The notes under the pieces were generated by a model. The model saw only the letters and a program-made list of their open reading frames with translations, had not been told where the DNA came from and ran no database searches. A stretch of 64,000 bases of DNA. It comes from Daphnia carinata (lineage: Eukaryota; Arthropoda; Branchiopoda; Diplostraca; Daphniidae). Below are positions 1-13,265 of the stretch, piece after piece. The translations under genes were made by a program, and so were the position numbers. The stretch is from contig NC_081337.1 of NCBI RefSeq assembly GCF_022539665.2, positions 8,842,679 to 8,906,678 of the forward strand, in the 5' to 3' direction. Within the stretch, counting starts at the first letter, position 1. Each line of letters starts with the position of its first letter.

Positions 1-1987
1 CTTCCATCTACGATTCAAGGGCGGTGATCATTTTCACCGGCCGTGACCATGCGCCAAGGGCCAAGAGTGTTATGTTGCATTGAAACATAATCGCTATAGG
101 CTCACCGATGACTGCTTTTAATTCGCCCGCCCCGCTACCATCCGTTTTCTTTTTTTCAACGTGATTATTTTCAGCTTTTTTTTTTTTTTTTTTTTTGAGA
201 GAGAATCGTTGTATGTTTTAGTGGCGACGGCGAAGCGTCAGGACTAGGTCTCTATCATTTCGATGAGAGATGATGATATCTACAAGGTCGTAAGATGAGA
301 GTGAGTGAGCGAGAAAGAGACTCTACATTCGTGGTTGTGTTTTACCACCCGACAGCGGATTCGACGACTTGGCAGTCTCCACCAGTCACCCAAACGAAAG
401 GCCCAAGGTCGGATGACGGAATGGAGCTGGGCAGCTGAGAAAAATCAAGGACCCTCACACCCCTCACTCTAGAACGTTAGTTTTAGCTGCACGATGCCTT
501 ATATGGTGCTCACGAAGACTCTACAACTTACTCATTTTCTCCTTGTTGTCCAGGACGATGTGATGGAGATGCAAATGAGATGACCATCTCGTACTGCGTT
601 ACGTCATCCATCAGTCAGTATGTCAAAACCATCAAACTCGTAGTTTCGTTGCGCTAGCTGCGAGAATTTCGTTTTCGGGTCTGGCAAAATACCTTCGATA
701 ATTTTTCTTTCCCTTTTGCATATTGACATTGCCTCACGACATTCCATGGCCGCCACGCTTTATCTGTTTAGTTGTAACTGGAATCCATGGTCACTTGTGT
801 GTGTTACTACTATTACTGTTCATCCATCGAGAGAGTTAGAACCGCAAAGACCGGACCACAACGCTCACACAACCGTTTCTAGGAAACAGATTCTAAACCT
901 TATTCCGCTTTACCGATATATACTTTGCCGAATTTTGAGCGCTTCCGGATACTACTACTGGTACACTTAGTAGTATTCGGTTTCTATTGTCGGCTAAACA
1001 GCTTTAGACGTTGGAATTTCCTGTGCCGTTTTTTTTTCCACTCTAGTTCCTTATTTTTTTTTTCTTTAGATATTTGTTTATAGTTTTGCCTTGTAGGACG
1101 TGAACTTGGCCATGTTAGTTTCCGAAATATGCTTATTTATGTGGGTAGCCTGTTTGCGTGTCTGTGTTGTGTGCTGATTTGCCCGAAACCGATCCATACC
1201 GGCACTCCATCTGCGCCCTTGATTATATACCAGTAAGGTCAGACGAGAGCCTTGAAGACAGGAATTCATTTACGTCTCCAGGTTGATTGCGTAAATGTAA
1301 AATTTTTTTTTCTTTTGTAATTTAGTTCTTTTCATTTTTTTTTTTTTTTTTCGTTCAGCTATTTTTTCTTTCGCGGTCACAAAGACAAATTTCTTGCTCA
1401 ATGTCTTGACTTATTTTGGGGATGCTGTGGCTATATGCAGTATATAGTAATAGTACGTAGTGAGTCCACGTGGAAAATTGGATAAAAGCGGCATCGTCAA
1501 TCCCCTGGCATTTTTTATGCGTCTGTTAGAACGGCCGGATCGCAGGCCAAAGCCGTCGAGAGGTCATTGACTTGTGTGCCTTCTTTTTTTCTTTTTTCTT
1601 TTTTTTTTTGTAGCTCACCATTATTATTGTTATTTTCTTTTTGTTGTTGAAAAAGCCGGGCGCGGAAAATTCGAGAAATGGCTGCAACATCAAAAAAAGA
1701 ACAAGAAAATTTTACAAAAAAATAAAAATCATAATAATAAAATTGAAAAGATTGTGCCGAAACGTGCGCCAGAGTGCATTGGCCACGAACGAAATAGTAA
1801 CCAGCTAACCCAGTGGCCCTTTCGCTTCACGCTAGTAATCAGAAAGCTCCTTTGTTGTGGTTCCTTCTTTCTTTCTCTTTCTCCTTTTCCTTCTTCTTTT
1901 TCATACCGAGATGTTGTTGTGTTCTTGGCTATGGGCTATAGGACTTTTGATGCTCTTAACATAACGGGATCTAACAGACCCGTAAGA

Positions 1988-2010
1988 GTGTGTGTGTGTG
2001 TGTGTGTGTG
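1988..2010. repeat. GT microsatellite
   Basis: About eleven GT units in a row, seen directly. No gene is recognised at this place. Confidence 0.9.
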
Positions 2011-3945
2011 TATCTCTCATGAACGGCCGGCCTCACGAGATGCGCAGACACCGTTAGATCGCCGCGTTCGAGGGATTGGAAAAGGGTGGAGTTTCGCCCT
2101 TTTCTAAATGCCGCCCAGGCGGAGGCAGGGCATGCAGGCGGGCAACCGGCTGGGTGAACGGGTCAATGCTATTAAAATAAGATTGAAACGATTCAACCGT
2201 TCCGGACAGTCTTTGTCTTATGGGTGTGCGTTGGTTCTGGGGGGGGGGAGGGGTAGGAGGAGGAGAAATTACGGTCTTCGTGTCACAAGTGATTCAATCA
2301 ACAACGGACTCATGATGAGGGTGACGTGACGGAGCAATGAACGAACATCGTGACGTCAGCCGCTCTTCGTTCGCCTTTATTTTATTTTTTGTAATCTTGT
2401 TGTTTTCGTGTTATTTGGGTTTTTCGTCTGCACGTTGTTATTGCCGCACCTTTTACGAAGGCAAACTTATTTTGAAATGGGAGAAATAGAAAACTGGTAC
2501 GGCCAACTGCGTCGACAACGTGCACTTGTTTTGTAGCGAATTCAAGATTCCGTCATAACACAGACAGCATAGCAGTAGACGCACTACGTGAGACTCCCTC
2601 GGGATAAAAGATAGCTTTAGAATGGCGCAACAGCTGCGGAAAAAAACCTACCTACTACAACTACTCCTCTATACGTCCCGACGCCCAAGAAAATAGAACA
2701 TCGTCGTGTGGACGGAGAAGAATTTGCGTCGGAGCTTAAAGCAACAGAAATAACGCGCAGCTCTTTTATTCGTTCGTTTTAATTTTTTTCAATAGGGGAC
2801 GAGGTTATGAATCATTTGCATTCTTCGACGACACTTTATTGAGTATGCATGTGTTGATTTTTTCCAGGTTGGTTAAGTCTGTGAGACCAAGGAGGCAATC
2901 GTTTTATTCTCCTGCATTTCAACCTTGGCTCTGCTTACGTTTGTAGCTCAAAGTGTCCATATTCTCGGACACGTCTCAGGTGTAGTATAGAAACCAAAGT
3001 CCATCGTATACGGGAAGGTATGTTTTCGACGTAATGTTTTTGGGTTTTTAGAGGGGGGTCTTGTGTAATGGTAATCAAGAAAAGCAAGCTCCTGCAGAGG
3101 CTGTACGAGCTCGACGGTGAGAAACCTAATCTTTTTGGCTGGTTTTGTGCATTGTATACAGCGCGTCCCTGAAGAAAAGCGGGTCATTGCCAATGAAGTA
3201 CGCCTCTTTTCAAGGCCGGGGACGACCCCCCAAGGCCGAGGTTTTTTGGGGGGGATCCATCATACGCGCCAGTCTAGTCGGCCGCGGCTATAGCAACGGC
3301 GGGACTGGTGAACGATTTATTCTTTCTTTCTTCTCTTTTTCGATTTTTTTTTTTCTCTCTTGAGTCTATGCTGTACGGCTTCTAACCGCCGTGCTGCAGC
3401 GCTGGCGCACTGCGGCCGGGCTTCCGTTTGACCTTGTCGGCTGTTGTTTCTCTCTCGCTCCTGCCTCCCCTTTCTTCCCCCTATTACCTCCCACCCCACC
3501 ACCACCGTCCGTAGCCCGCCCCCTCCTCACCAAACATTACACCCTCCCCCTTGCGCCGGCCCTGGACAGACTAGTCAAAGGCAACTCTAAAGGAAGGTGC
3601 GGGTCCACCTGAACTGCTCAGTTCTCCGCCGAACCTCCATTCACGTAGACGCAACAGGAGCTCTCCGATCCTCCTTTTTCCCTCTACTTCCATTCCGATC
3701 TTTGGTACATCAGCGCCACCGTGCTATTTTTAATTATTCGCTCATTCTCTCGCGAGGAAGTCTCTTTCCTAATCCCCACACTCGATCTATTGTTTTACCG
3801 TGAATCTCGTTGATTACTTTTCTAATCTTCAACATGTCACCAACTTGCTCCAAGTTGTGCAACTGCTGGCTCTGCCGCACTCGCAGTTAATCTCTTAAAA
3901 AAACACATTCGCTCTTGCAATCTGGTAAGCATCTACTGTGGCATT

Positions 3946-3995
3946 ACAATCGTTAATTTGTGCAATTTCTACAATCGTTAATTTGTGCAATTTCT
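3946..3995. repeat. 25-bp tandem duplication
   Basis: Two adjacent, identical 25-base units (3946-3970 and 3971-3995), each starting ACAATCGTTAATT. They lie just upstream of the first recognisable ecd exon. Confidence 0.9.
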
Positions 3996-4075
3996 TAACT
4001 TTCCGTTAGTTGCGAGGATCCGTGTCTTTTCCTTTACAGTTGTTTTTTCGAGCGCTCGAGACATTAAAATTCTAA

Positions 4076-6353
<2,278 letters not shown>

Positions 6354-7033
6354 GATGTGTGGCTCTTGTTTTTTCTCCTCCCGATTTCTTCCATCTTTCT
6401 TTCTCCAATGTAATTATTCTTGATGTCTCTTCATCTGCTATATGTCCTCTTATCCATACGATTGGGTGATTTGAGGTTTAATTTATTATTACGATTCGTA
6501 TTCAACCTTTGATAATTTTTTTTTCCTTCCTAAATCTCGGTCCCTCAACTTTTCGAATCTGACACATTTCTCAAAGCCAGTCGCTGCTATCCCTCTGTGA
6601 TACACAACGCGGTGGAGGTGGTTTGTATAACGGGACTTTTTTTTTCATTTCCAGCTCCATTCCTAATACATTTCGGATTTATGTATTCGCCTCTTGTGTG
6701 TTCTTCTATATCATTTAGCGTAATTGCTGCTATTTCAAAAGATACACCAGGATTCACACTGCATACCTCTCGTAAATTAAGTCGATAACAAACGAAATGA
6801 CTCCGTGGGGTCATTACCTGAGCAGACGCGAGGCACGGGCTGTCCCTAGACCTTGTTCCATATAGAAGAAAAAAAATTTAGCCATTTCGATGTTGGACAT
6901 AATTAGCATTTAGACTCACAAAACATAAGCTCTTTAGGTTCGCAACTCAACGTGTTATTTCCAGTCATGTTTGAAACCATTAAAGCTACCAAAGAAATCA
7001 GGGGTCACAATTGCGACAACTATAAGAACGAAA
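6354..7033. other. ecd 3' region and spacer
   Basis: Pyrimidine-rich sequence follows the ecd stop, probably its 3' UTR. It is followed by AT-rich spacer up to the first direct repeat. I saw no clear AATAAA signal and no gene. Confidence 0.5.
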
Positions 7034-7528
7034 GCTATAAGACCTATTAAAAAATACATCTTATTTTCGTGAACAGCACTCCATTCTGCATCGAAATCAT
7101 GTGTTTTAAGCAAAATTTAAAATTTGGCCAAAAATGAAAAAGTAAGAAGGCTATAGCCTTCGCACTTTTTCAATTTTCGTCAAATTCTAGATTTACTTAA
7201 AAATACATTATTCCCATTTGAAATTGATCGCTGATCATGAAAATCGGGTAAATTTTTATATTAGGCTTATACTTTTTGAATAAATCGTAAAAAACAGAAG
7301 CCCGGCTTATTTTGTCGGGCTTAAAATTTTTTGCTATTAAAAAATAATATCATTAGATCTAGATAACTAAATATGATTCTTGTTCAAAATTTAACAAGGA
7401 ACACGAAAATGAAATTTGTTTTTACCTAGAGTTTATGGTTTTTGAATAATCAAAGACGTTTGATGTGTCCCGCTAGCGCTGTAGCGTACTGGCGCGCTAG
7501 TAAAGGATTTCGATTCGGGCCTACTTTT
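7034..7528 (+). repeat. direct repeat, left copy
   Basis: This copy matches 12703-13196 in the same orientation, with only about eight differences over ~495 bp noticed by eye. It contains short palindromes: GAAGGCTATAGCCTTC near 7147, AGCCCGGC..GTCGGGCT near 7300, and a GCGC/CTAG-rich block near 7470-7500. Its right end is also the outer edge of the left inverted arm. Confidence 0.9.
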
Positions 7529-9784
7529 ATGGCAATCCGTTTTACATGAAGAAAAAAAAAATGGCGGAAAAAAAAATCGCACTTTTTTCTTTTTTTCCGA
7601 CACGTAGCCATCTACCGCTCAGACTCGTTATTACTGGCGTAGGCAATTTCAGTCCATTGGATGCCATTCGCAGTTAGTTCAGTAGCGTGGATGGAGAGAA
7701 TAACGCGTGGCTGGAGGAACAATTGAAAAATGGTTAAGATAATACAACAAAAGGATGGTAAGTATAAACATATTATATTGGTTTTCAATTATTAATTATT
7801 GTTTATTAGATCAAATTATGAAGCTGCAGGCCCAATTATTGGAACAACACAAAATATTAGATAACAGCAAAGCTAAGGATGGTAAGGCCTAATACATAAT
7901 GATTCTATTTATTTGCTTTTATTCATTTGTGTTCTGTAGCTCACATTTTGAGTCTACAAGCTGAGCTAGGGGAAAAGAACAAATTGGAACGGAACAGTTT
8001 CCAAACAGTGAAGGAGGTTTTTCCAAACTCATCCCTAACTGAACATGAGGATGAATTGGCATTAGGCGAACACAGTCAGGTACCTAAACATTTCAAATAA
8101 GAATACAAAATAAGTATAGAATTTTAACAAACAATTATTTATTGTTTAGTTATTCAGTCCACCACCTGACAGTGTGTTATAGTTAAATTCTGTTAGTGCT
8201 GCACTAAAAGAATTGTTAGTAATAAGTCCATGCAGCGAAGGAAGTGAACAATTGTGGGACTGTATTTGGGCTGAAAATGGGTGTGGTACGGAAACCCAGA
8301 AATAGCACGAGTTCAACATAAAACATGAATTAGGTACTTTTCGGTTTTTTGTCTATCGAAAAAGTATTTTTAATGCTATTTTTTTGCATTCACAGATTTT
8401 TAGTGGGGGATCAAGTCAAGGCTGGAAGTGTTACAGGATGGAAGAGTGAGCCTACAGTTGAAAAACACTGAAAGTGCATTACCATTAAGGTATGAGGTAA
8501 AGTAATAGAGTATGCAAATTGTCTAATGAGAAGTACCATCTTGTGTGAATGAATCCTGTGTAACAGCAATCCTTTATAGTTCTGTCACAGCTAGAAGCCT
8601 CAAATAATTCTGCTTCTCTTGCTAAAGAACAACTTGTCCTTTACATTCAGAGTGTTGGTGAAGCTGGGTACTTAAATCGCCCTAAAGATGTTTCGTTTCG
8701 TTGGCATTGCAGCGATGAACATCATACATGGACTTTTTAGGTATGAAAGGAATTTTCTTGAAAATTTCGAATTTATGACAAAGCATTTCTCCTGCTTTTT
8801 GCTAACCATGTCTAATCTAAAAAAAAAATTTATCCAATAGGAAAGGATTTTTAACATACTGGGAACACAACTATCAACAATGCAACATTCTAGGGGTGCT
8901 ATTTTATCATTCAAGAGCCTTATACAATGATTTTCATCTGCAATTTGTATGGCCTTTCCCAAGCTTCTGCTAGAAGTTGAATCTATAAGTCATGTAAGTC
9001 ACATGAGCAACAATTGAGATGCTTAATGGTGTTGTTTTTCTTTTCTTAGCATAGGTTAATAGTAACATTGGATCTGAAAAGATTCTTGGTTGGTGCAAGA
9101 CACTGAATAAATTGTAAAGATTGAATGGATGACATGACATTTCTATACTTAATTTGGATTCCCGAGACGGTATTTTATATTTAAAAAATTGAAGTGCATA
9201 TCTGGGCTCCCTTCCTTTCCGTAGCCCCGTTTCCCCTTGACTCGTAATAAGCCCGTAGGGGGTCATGCCCCTACTGTACGGTATATATAAAAACAACATA
9301 TACCGAGGTTTGGAGGGCTCTGGCCGGAAAGGGGACGTGGGGTGCTGCTTAGTCCGATGATGTGTTCACGGAGGGCTCTGTGGCTGCCCACAAATCCGAA
9401 CTAAAGGTTAATCGCTCCTGTAAAAATGTTCCAAATCTTCAGCTCTTCTTCCGGCTTCTCTTAGCCAATCACCGGGTAATCTCCCCGGTGGGTCAACAAG
9501 GCAGTGTCTCCCCCTGCCTGGGTTGACGGCAACTTTTGAAAGGGCTATTGTGCCTTTTTAAAGTAAAAATAATTGTAGTGTGCAGAGAATTGTCAATAAA
9601 TTTTTTTTTATAAAATTTTTTTGCAAAATTCGTTTCTTTCATTTTCTGTGTTAGCTGTGTTCACACATTATATTTATCAACTTTTTTTTTTTTTTTTGCT
9701 TTGCTTTATTTGTGTTTGTCACCTTTGATGGTAAGCATTGTTTCCATTGGTTTATCGTTTATGTGTAAGTATTCAATTATTATT
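7527..9784 (+). repeat. inverted arm, left
   Basis: Read on the other strand, this arm matches 10291-12550. Differences seen by eye are few: a V/D-changing base in the first codons of the spliced frame, one base near 7893, one near 7786, and a small indel near 9561. Two open frames of 96 and 109 codons translate identically in both arms. Near the outer edge is a long A-rich run. The inner 300 bases (about 9300-9545) are GC-richer and rich in short hairpins. Confidence 0.93.
7730..8182 (+). CDS. small coiled-coil protein in left arm (predicted)
   Basis: Four short exons join cleanly with GT/AG introns into a 90-residue frame: 7730-7757, 7810-7881, 7940-8079, 8150-8182. The first ~50 residues are charged and heptad-like (QKDDQIMKLQAQLLEQHK, then ILSLQAELGEKNKLE), which suggests a coiled coil. 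The rest is acidic and ends PPPDSVL. After the TAG the same frame stays open for about 40 further codons to a second TAG. Later segments that look exonic carry more stops. The gene may therefore be a shortened remnant of a longer one. I do not recognise the family, and it shows no transposase motif. The right-arm copy starts MDK instead of MVK. Expression is unknown. Confidence 0.4.
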
Positions 9785-9882
9785 TATTACACTCTTTGAA
9801 TTCTTCAACTTGGATTCAATGAACAACGTGTAATATCTGGGTATTTTTTGGAGTTATTTTTGTATTTTGTTTTACTCGTATG

Positions 9883-9950
9883 GGAACCGATCCCCAGACA
9901 TTCAGCGTGCAACACCGATGCTCTAACATTGAGCCACGAGATATATCTAA
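9883..9950 (-). repeat. tRNA-like sequence 1 (Ala UGC-like)
   Basis: On the minus strand the D arm GCTC-loop-GAGC follows TG at positions 8-9. An anticodon stem TCGGT/GCTGA encloses the loop GTTGCAC, which places TGC as the anticodon. A B-box-like GGATCGGTTCCC follows, and CTCG/CGAG can pair in the acceptor stem. The T stem is imperfect. It resembles tRNA-Ala but is degenerate: a tRNA pseudogene, or the head of a tRNA-derived SINE. Confidence 0.5.
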
Positions 9951-10035
9951 ATATTTTATTATCGCATATCATATGTTATCGTCTAGGATGTTTATGCAGT
10001 CTTTCACAACTATATGTTTATCTTTCTTTTGCTTT

Positions 10036-10112
10036 CATAACGTTCATAGCTCTGTCGTAGAGCCTTTAGCTGCGATACCTGTTACACTGGGTTCAAACCT
10101 CAGTAGATGTGT
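10036..10112 (+). repeat. tRNA-like sequence 2
   Basis: The D arm GCTC-TGTCGTA-GAGC is intact. The T arm CTGGG-TTCAAAC-CTCAG forms five pairs, counting one G-T wobble. The putative acceptor strands ACGTTCA and TAGATGT pair at about six of seven positions. Spacing between the arms matches a tRNA, but the anticodon stem does not pair, so a functional tRNA is unlikely. Confidence 0.5.
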
Positions 10113-10221
10113 ATAAATGAAGTAGATTAAATGTAGAAGAGTATATTGCAGAATTGCATTTCAGTTTTATTCTCAGTGTAAATGCAAGTCCACAAGTGAC
10201 TAGAAAAAAGCCAACTTGACA

Positions 10222-10297
10222 TCATATGATTCATGGCTCATTGGTAGAGCATCAGCGCGGTATGCCGAACATCCAGGGTTCGATCCCTGGATAATAA
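10222..10297 (+). repeat. tRNA-like sequence 3
   Basis: The D arm GCTC-ATTGGTA-GAGC and the B-box GGTTCGATCC are near-canonical internal Pol III promoter elements. The anticodon stem TCAGC/GCCGA has one mismatch, and the acceptor stem is weak. It resembles sequence 1 in opposite orientation and abuts the inner edge of the right arm. Confidence 0.5.
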
Positions 10298-12550
10298 TAG
10301 AATGCTTACAGATAAACGATAAACCAATGGAAACAATGCTTACCATCAAAGGTGACAAACACAAATAAAGCAAAGCAAAAAAAAAAAAAAGTTGATAAAT
10401 ATAATGTGTGAACACAGCTAACACAGAAAATGAAAGAAACGAATTTTGCAAAAAAATTTTATAAAAAAAAATTTATTGACAATTCTCTGCACACTACAAT
10501 TATTTTTGCAACTTTAAAAAGGCACAATAGCCCTTTCAAAAGTTGCCGTCAACCCAGGCAGGGGGAGACACTGCCTTGTTGACCCACCGGGGAGATTACC
10601 CGGTGATTGGCTAAGAGAAGCCGGAAGAAGAGCTGAAGATTTGGAACATTTTTACAGGAGCGATTAACCTTTAGTTCGGATTTGTGGGCAGCCACAGAGC
10701 CCTCCGTGAACACATCATCGGACTAAGCAGCACCCCACGTCCCCTTTCCGGCCAGAGCCCTCCAAACCTCGGTATATGTTGTTTTTATATATACCGTACA
10801 GTAGGGGCATGACCCCCTACGGGCTTATTACGAGTCAAGGGGAAACGGGGCTACGGAAAGGAAGGGAGCCCAGATATGCACTTCAATTTTTTAAATATAA
10901 AATACCGTCTCGGGAATCCAAATTAAGTATAGAAATGTCATGTCATCCATTCAATCTTTACAATTTATTCAGTGTCTTGCACCAACCAAGAATCTTTTCA
11001 GATCCAATGTTACTATTAACCTATGCTAAGAAAAGAAAAACAACACCATTAAGCATCTCAATTGTTGCTCATGTGACTTACATGACTTATAGATTCAACT
11101 TCTAGCAGAAGCTTGGGAAAGGCCATACAAATTGCAGATGAAAATCATTGTATAAGGCTCTTGAATGATAAAATAGCACCCCTAGAATGTTGCATTGTTG
11201 ATAGTTGTGTTCCCAGTATGTTAAAAATCCTTTCCTATTGGATAAATTTTTTTTTTAGATTAGACATGGTTAGCAAAAAGCAGGAGAAATGCTTTGTCAT
11301 AAATTCGAAATTTTCAAGAAAATTCCTTTCATACCTAAAAAGTCCATGTATGATGTTCATCGCTGCAATGCCAACGAAACGAAACATCTTTAGGGCGATT
11401 TAAGTACCCAGCTTCACCAACACTCTGAATGTAAAGGACAAGTTGTTCTTTAGCAAGAGAAGCAGAATTATTTGAGGCTTCTAGCTGTGACAGAACTATA
11501 AAGGATTGCTGTTACACAGGATTCATTCACACAAGATGGTACTTCTCATTAGACAATTTGCATACTCTATTACTTTACCTCATACCTTAATGGTAATGCA
11601 CTTTCAGTGTTTTTCAACTGTAGGCTCACTCTTCCATCCTGTAACACTTCCAGCCTTGACTTGATCCCCCACTAAAAATCTGTGAATGCAAAAAAATAGC
11701 ATTAAAAATACTTTTTCGATAGACAAAAAACCGAAAAGTACCTAATTCATGTTTTATGTTGAACTCGTGCTATTTCTGGGTTTCCGTACCACACCCATTT
11801 TCAGCCCAAATACAGTCCCACAATTGTTCACTTCCTTCGCTGCATGGACTTATTACTAACAATTCTTTTAGTGCAGCACTAACAGAATTTAACTATAACA
11901 CACTGTCAGGTGGTGGACTGAATAACTAAACAATAAATAATTGTTTGTTAAAATTCTATACTTATTTTGTATTCTTATTTGAAATGTTTAGGTACCTGAC
12001 TGTGTTCGCCTAATGCCAATTCATCCTCATGTTCAGTTAGGGATGAGTTTGGAAAAACCTCCTTCACTGTTTGGAAACTGTTCCGTTCCAATTTGTTCTT
12101 TTCCCCTAGCTCAGCTTGTAGACTCAAAATGTGAGCTACAGAACACAAATGAATAAAAGCAAATAAATAGAATCATTACGTATTAGGCCTTACCATCCTT
12201 AGCTTTGCTGTTATCTAATATTTTGTGTTGTTCCAATAATTGGGCCTGCAGCTTCATAATTTGATCTAATAAACAATAATTAATATTTGAAAACCAATAT
12301 AATAATGTTTATACTTACCATCCTTTTGTTGTATTATCTTATCCATTTTTCAATTGTTCCTCCAGCCACGCGTTATTCTCTCCATCCACGCTACTGAACT
12401 AACTGCGAATGGCATCCAATGGACTGAAATTGCCTACGCCAGTAATAACGAGTCTGAGCGGTAGATGGCTACGTGTCGGAAAAAAAGAAAAAAGTGCGAT
12501 TTTTTTTTCCGACATTTTTTTTTTTTTTTATGTAAAACGGATTGCCATAA
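10291..12550 (-). repeat. inverted arm, right
   Basis: Reverse-complement partner of 7527-9784. Near-identity over 2.2 kb implies a recent duplication, ongoing gene conversion, or an assembly artefact. Confidence 0.93.
11893..12346 (-). CDS. small coiled-coil protein in right arm (predicted)
   Basis: Mirror copy of the four-exon, 90-residue frame in the left arm. Splice sites and stop are preserved. The protein begins MDKIIQQKDD where the left copy has MVK. The family is not recognised. See the left-arm entry for structure and doubts. Confidence 0.4.
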
Positions 12551-12702
12551 TTTTCGTGTTCCTTGGTTAATGTTGTATCAGAATCATATAGATTTATCCA
12601 TATTTAATGATATTATTTTTTAATAGGTCAAAATTTTAAGCCCGACAACATAAGCCTTACAAAATAAGCCCGACTTTCTGTTTTTTTATGTTTAATTCAA
12701 AA
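12551..12702 (-). repeat. degenerate inverted fragment of the direct repeat
   Basis: In reverse complement this stretch resembles about 12955-13078 of the adjacent direct repeat. It shares the AAGCCCGAC, TAATGATATTATTTTTTAATA and CGTGTTCCTTG stretches, but is clearly diverged. The two can fold on each other. Confidence 0.7.
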
Positions 12703-13196
12703 ACTATAAGGCCTATTAAAAAATAAACCTTATTTTCGTGAACAGCACTCCATTCTGCATCGAAATCATGTGTTTTAAGCAAAATTTAAAATTTGGCCAA
12801 AAATGAAAAAGTAAGAAGGCTATAGCCTTCTCACTTTTTCAATTTTCGTCAAATTCTAGATTTACTTAAAAATACATTATTCCCATTTGAAATTGATCGC
12901 TGATCATGAAAATCGGGTAAATTTTTATATTAGGCTTATACTTTTTGAATAAACCGTAAAAAACAGAAGCCCGGCTTATTTTGTCGGGCTTAAAATTTTT
13001 TGCTATTAAAAAATAATATCATTAGATCTAGATAACTAAATATGATTCTTGTTCAAAATTTAACAAGGAACACGAAAATGAAATTTGTTTTTACGTAGAG
13101 TTTATGGTTTTTGAATAATCAAAGAAGTTTGATGTGTCCCGCTAGCGCTGTAGCGTACTGGCGCGCTAGTAAAGGTTTCGATTCGGGCCTACTTTT
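12703..13196 (+). repeat. direct repeat, right copy
   Basis: About 98% identical by eye to 7034-7528, in the same orientation. It ends at the same CGGGCCTACTTTT motif. Confidence 0.9.
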
Positions 13197-13265
13197 GTAT
13201 TAGATTACTCAAAAACTATAAATTCTACGCAAAAACAAATTCCATTTTCGTGTTCCTTGTTAAAG
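13196..13265 (-). repeat. second inverted fragment of the direct repeat
   Basis: Reverse complement resembles about 13059-13120 inside the right direct repeat (AACAAGGAACACGAAAATG, TTTTTACG, TTTTTGAATAATC). This end of the block can therefore form a hairpin of about 60 bp with a loop of about 78 bases. Confidence 0.7.

Larger units (their letters stand above)
9785..10290. repeat. palindrome spacer with tRNA-like sequences
   Basis: The unpaired centre between the two arms. It holds three tRNA-like sequences, listed separately, within about 410 bases. The right arm begins immediately after the last of them. Confidence 0.7.
7034..13265. mobile_element. composite palindromic repeat, probably mobile
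   Basis: This 6.2 kb block sits between the converging ecd and TSR1 genes. From outside in it contains direct repeats of about 495 bp (7034-7528 and 12703-13196), inverted arms of about 2.25 kb (7527-9784 and 10291-12550), and a central spacer of about 0.5 kb. Two extra fragments of the direct-repeat sequence lie in inverted orientation at 12551-12702 and 13196-13265. I recognise no transposase, reverse transcriptase or integrase, so an autonomous element class cannot be named. A foldback-type or nested non-autonomous DNA element fits. A segmental inverted duplication or an assembly palindrome would look similar. The structure is certain; its mobility is inference. Confidence 0.6.

Noticed and set aside
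1574-2107. 177-codon open frame
   Set aside because: Its translation is dominated by poly-T, A-rich and GT-repeat sequence. It has no family similarity or splice context.
8672-9299. Open frames of 96 and 109 codons, repeated identically at 10776-11403
   Set aside because: They are identical only because the arms are near-identical. They run against the spliced frame, match no family I know and lack coding character, so they were not called as genes.
9330-9400. Possible hammerhead-type ribozyme in the GC-rich inner arm
   Set aside because: The sequence CCGATGATG resembles but does not match the required CUGAUGA core, and no matching GAAA core was found at the right distance.
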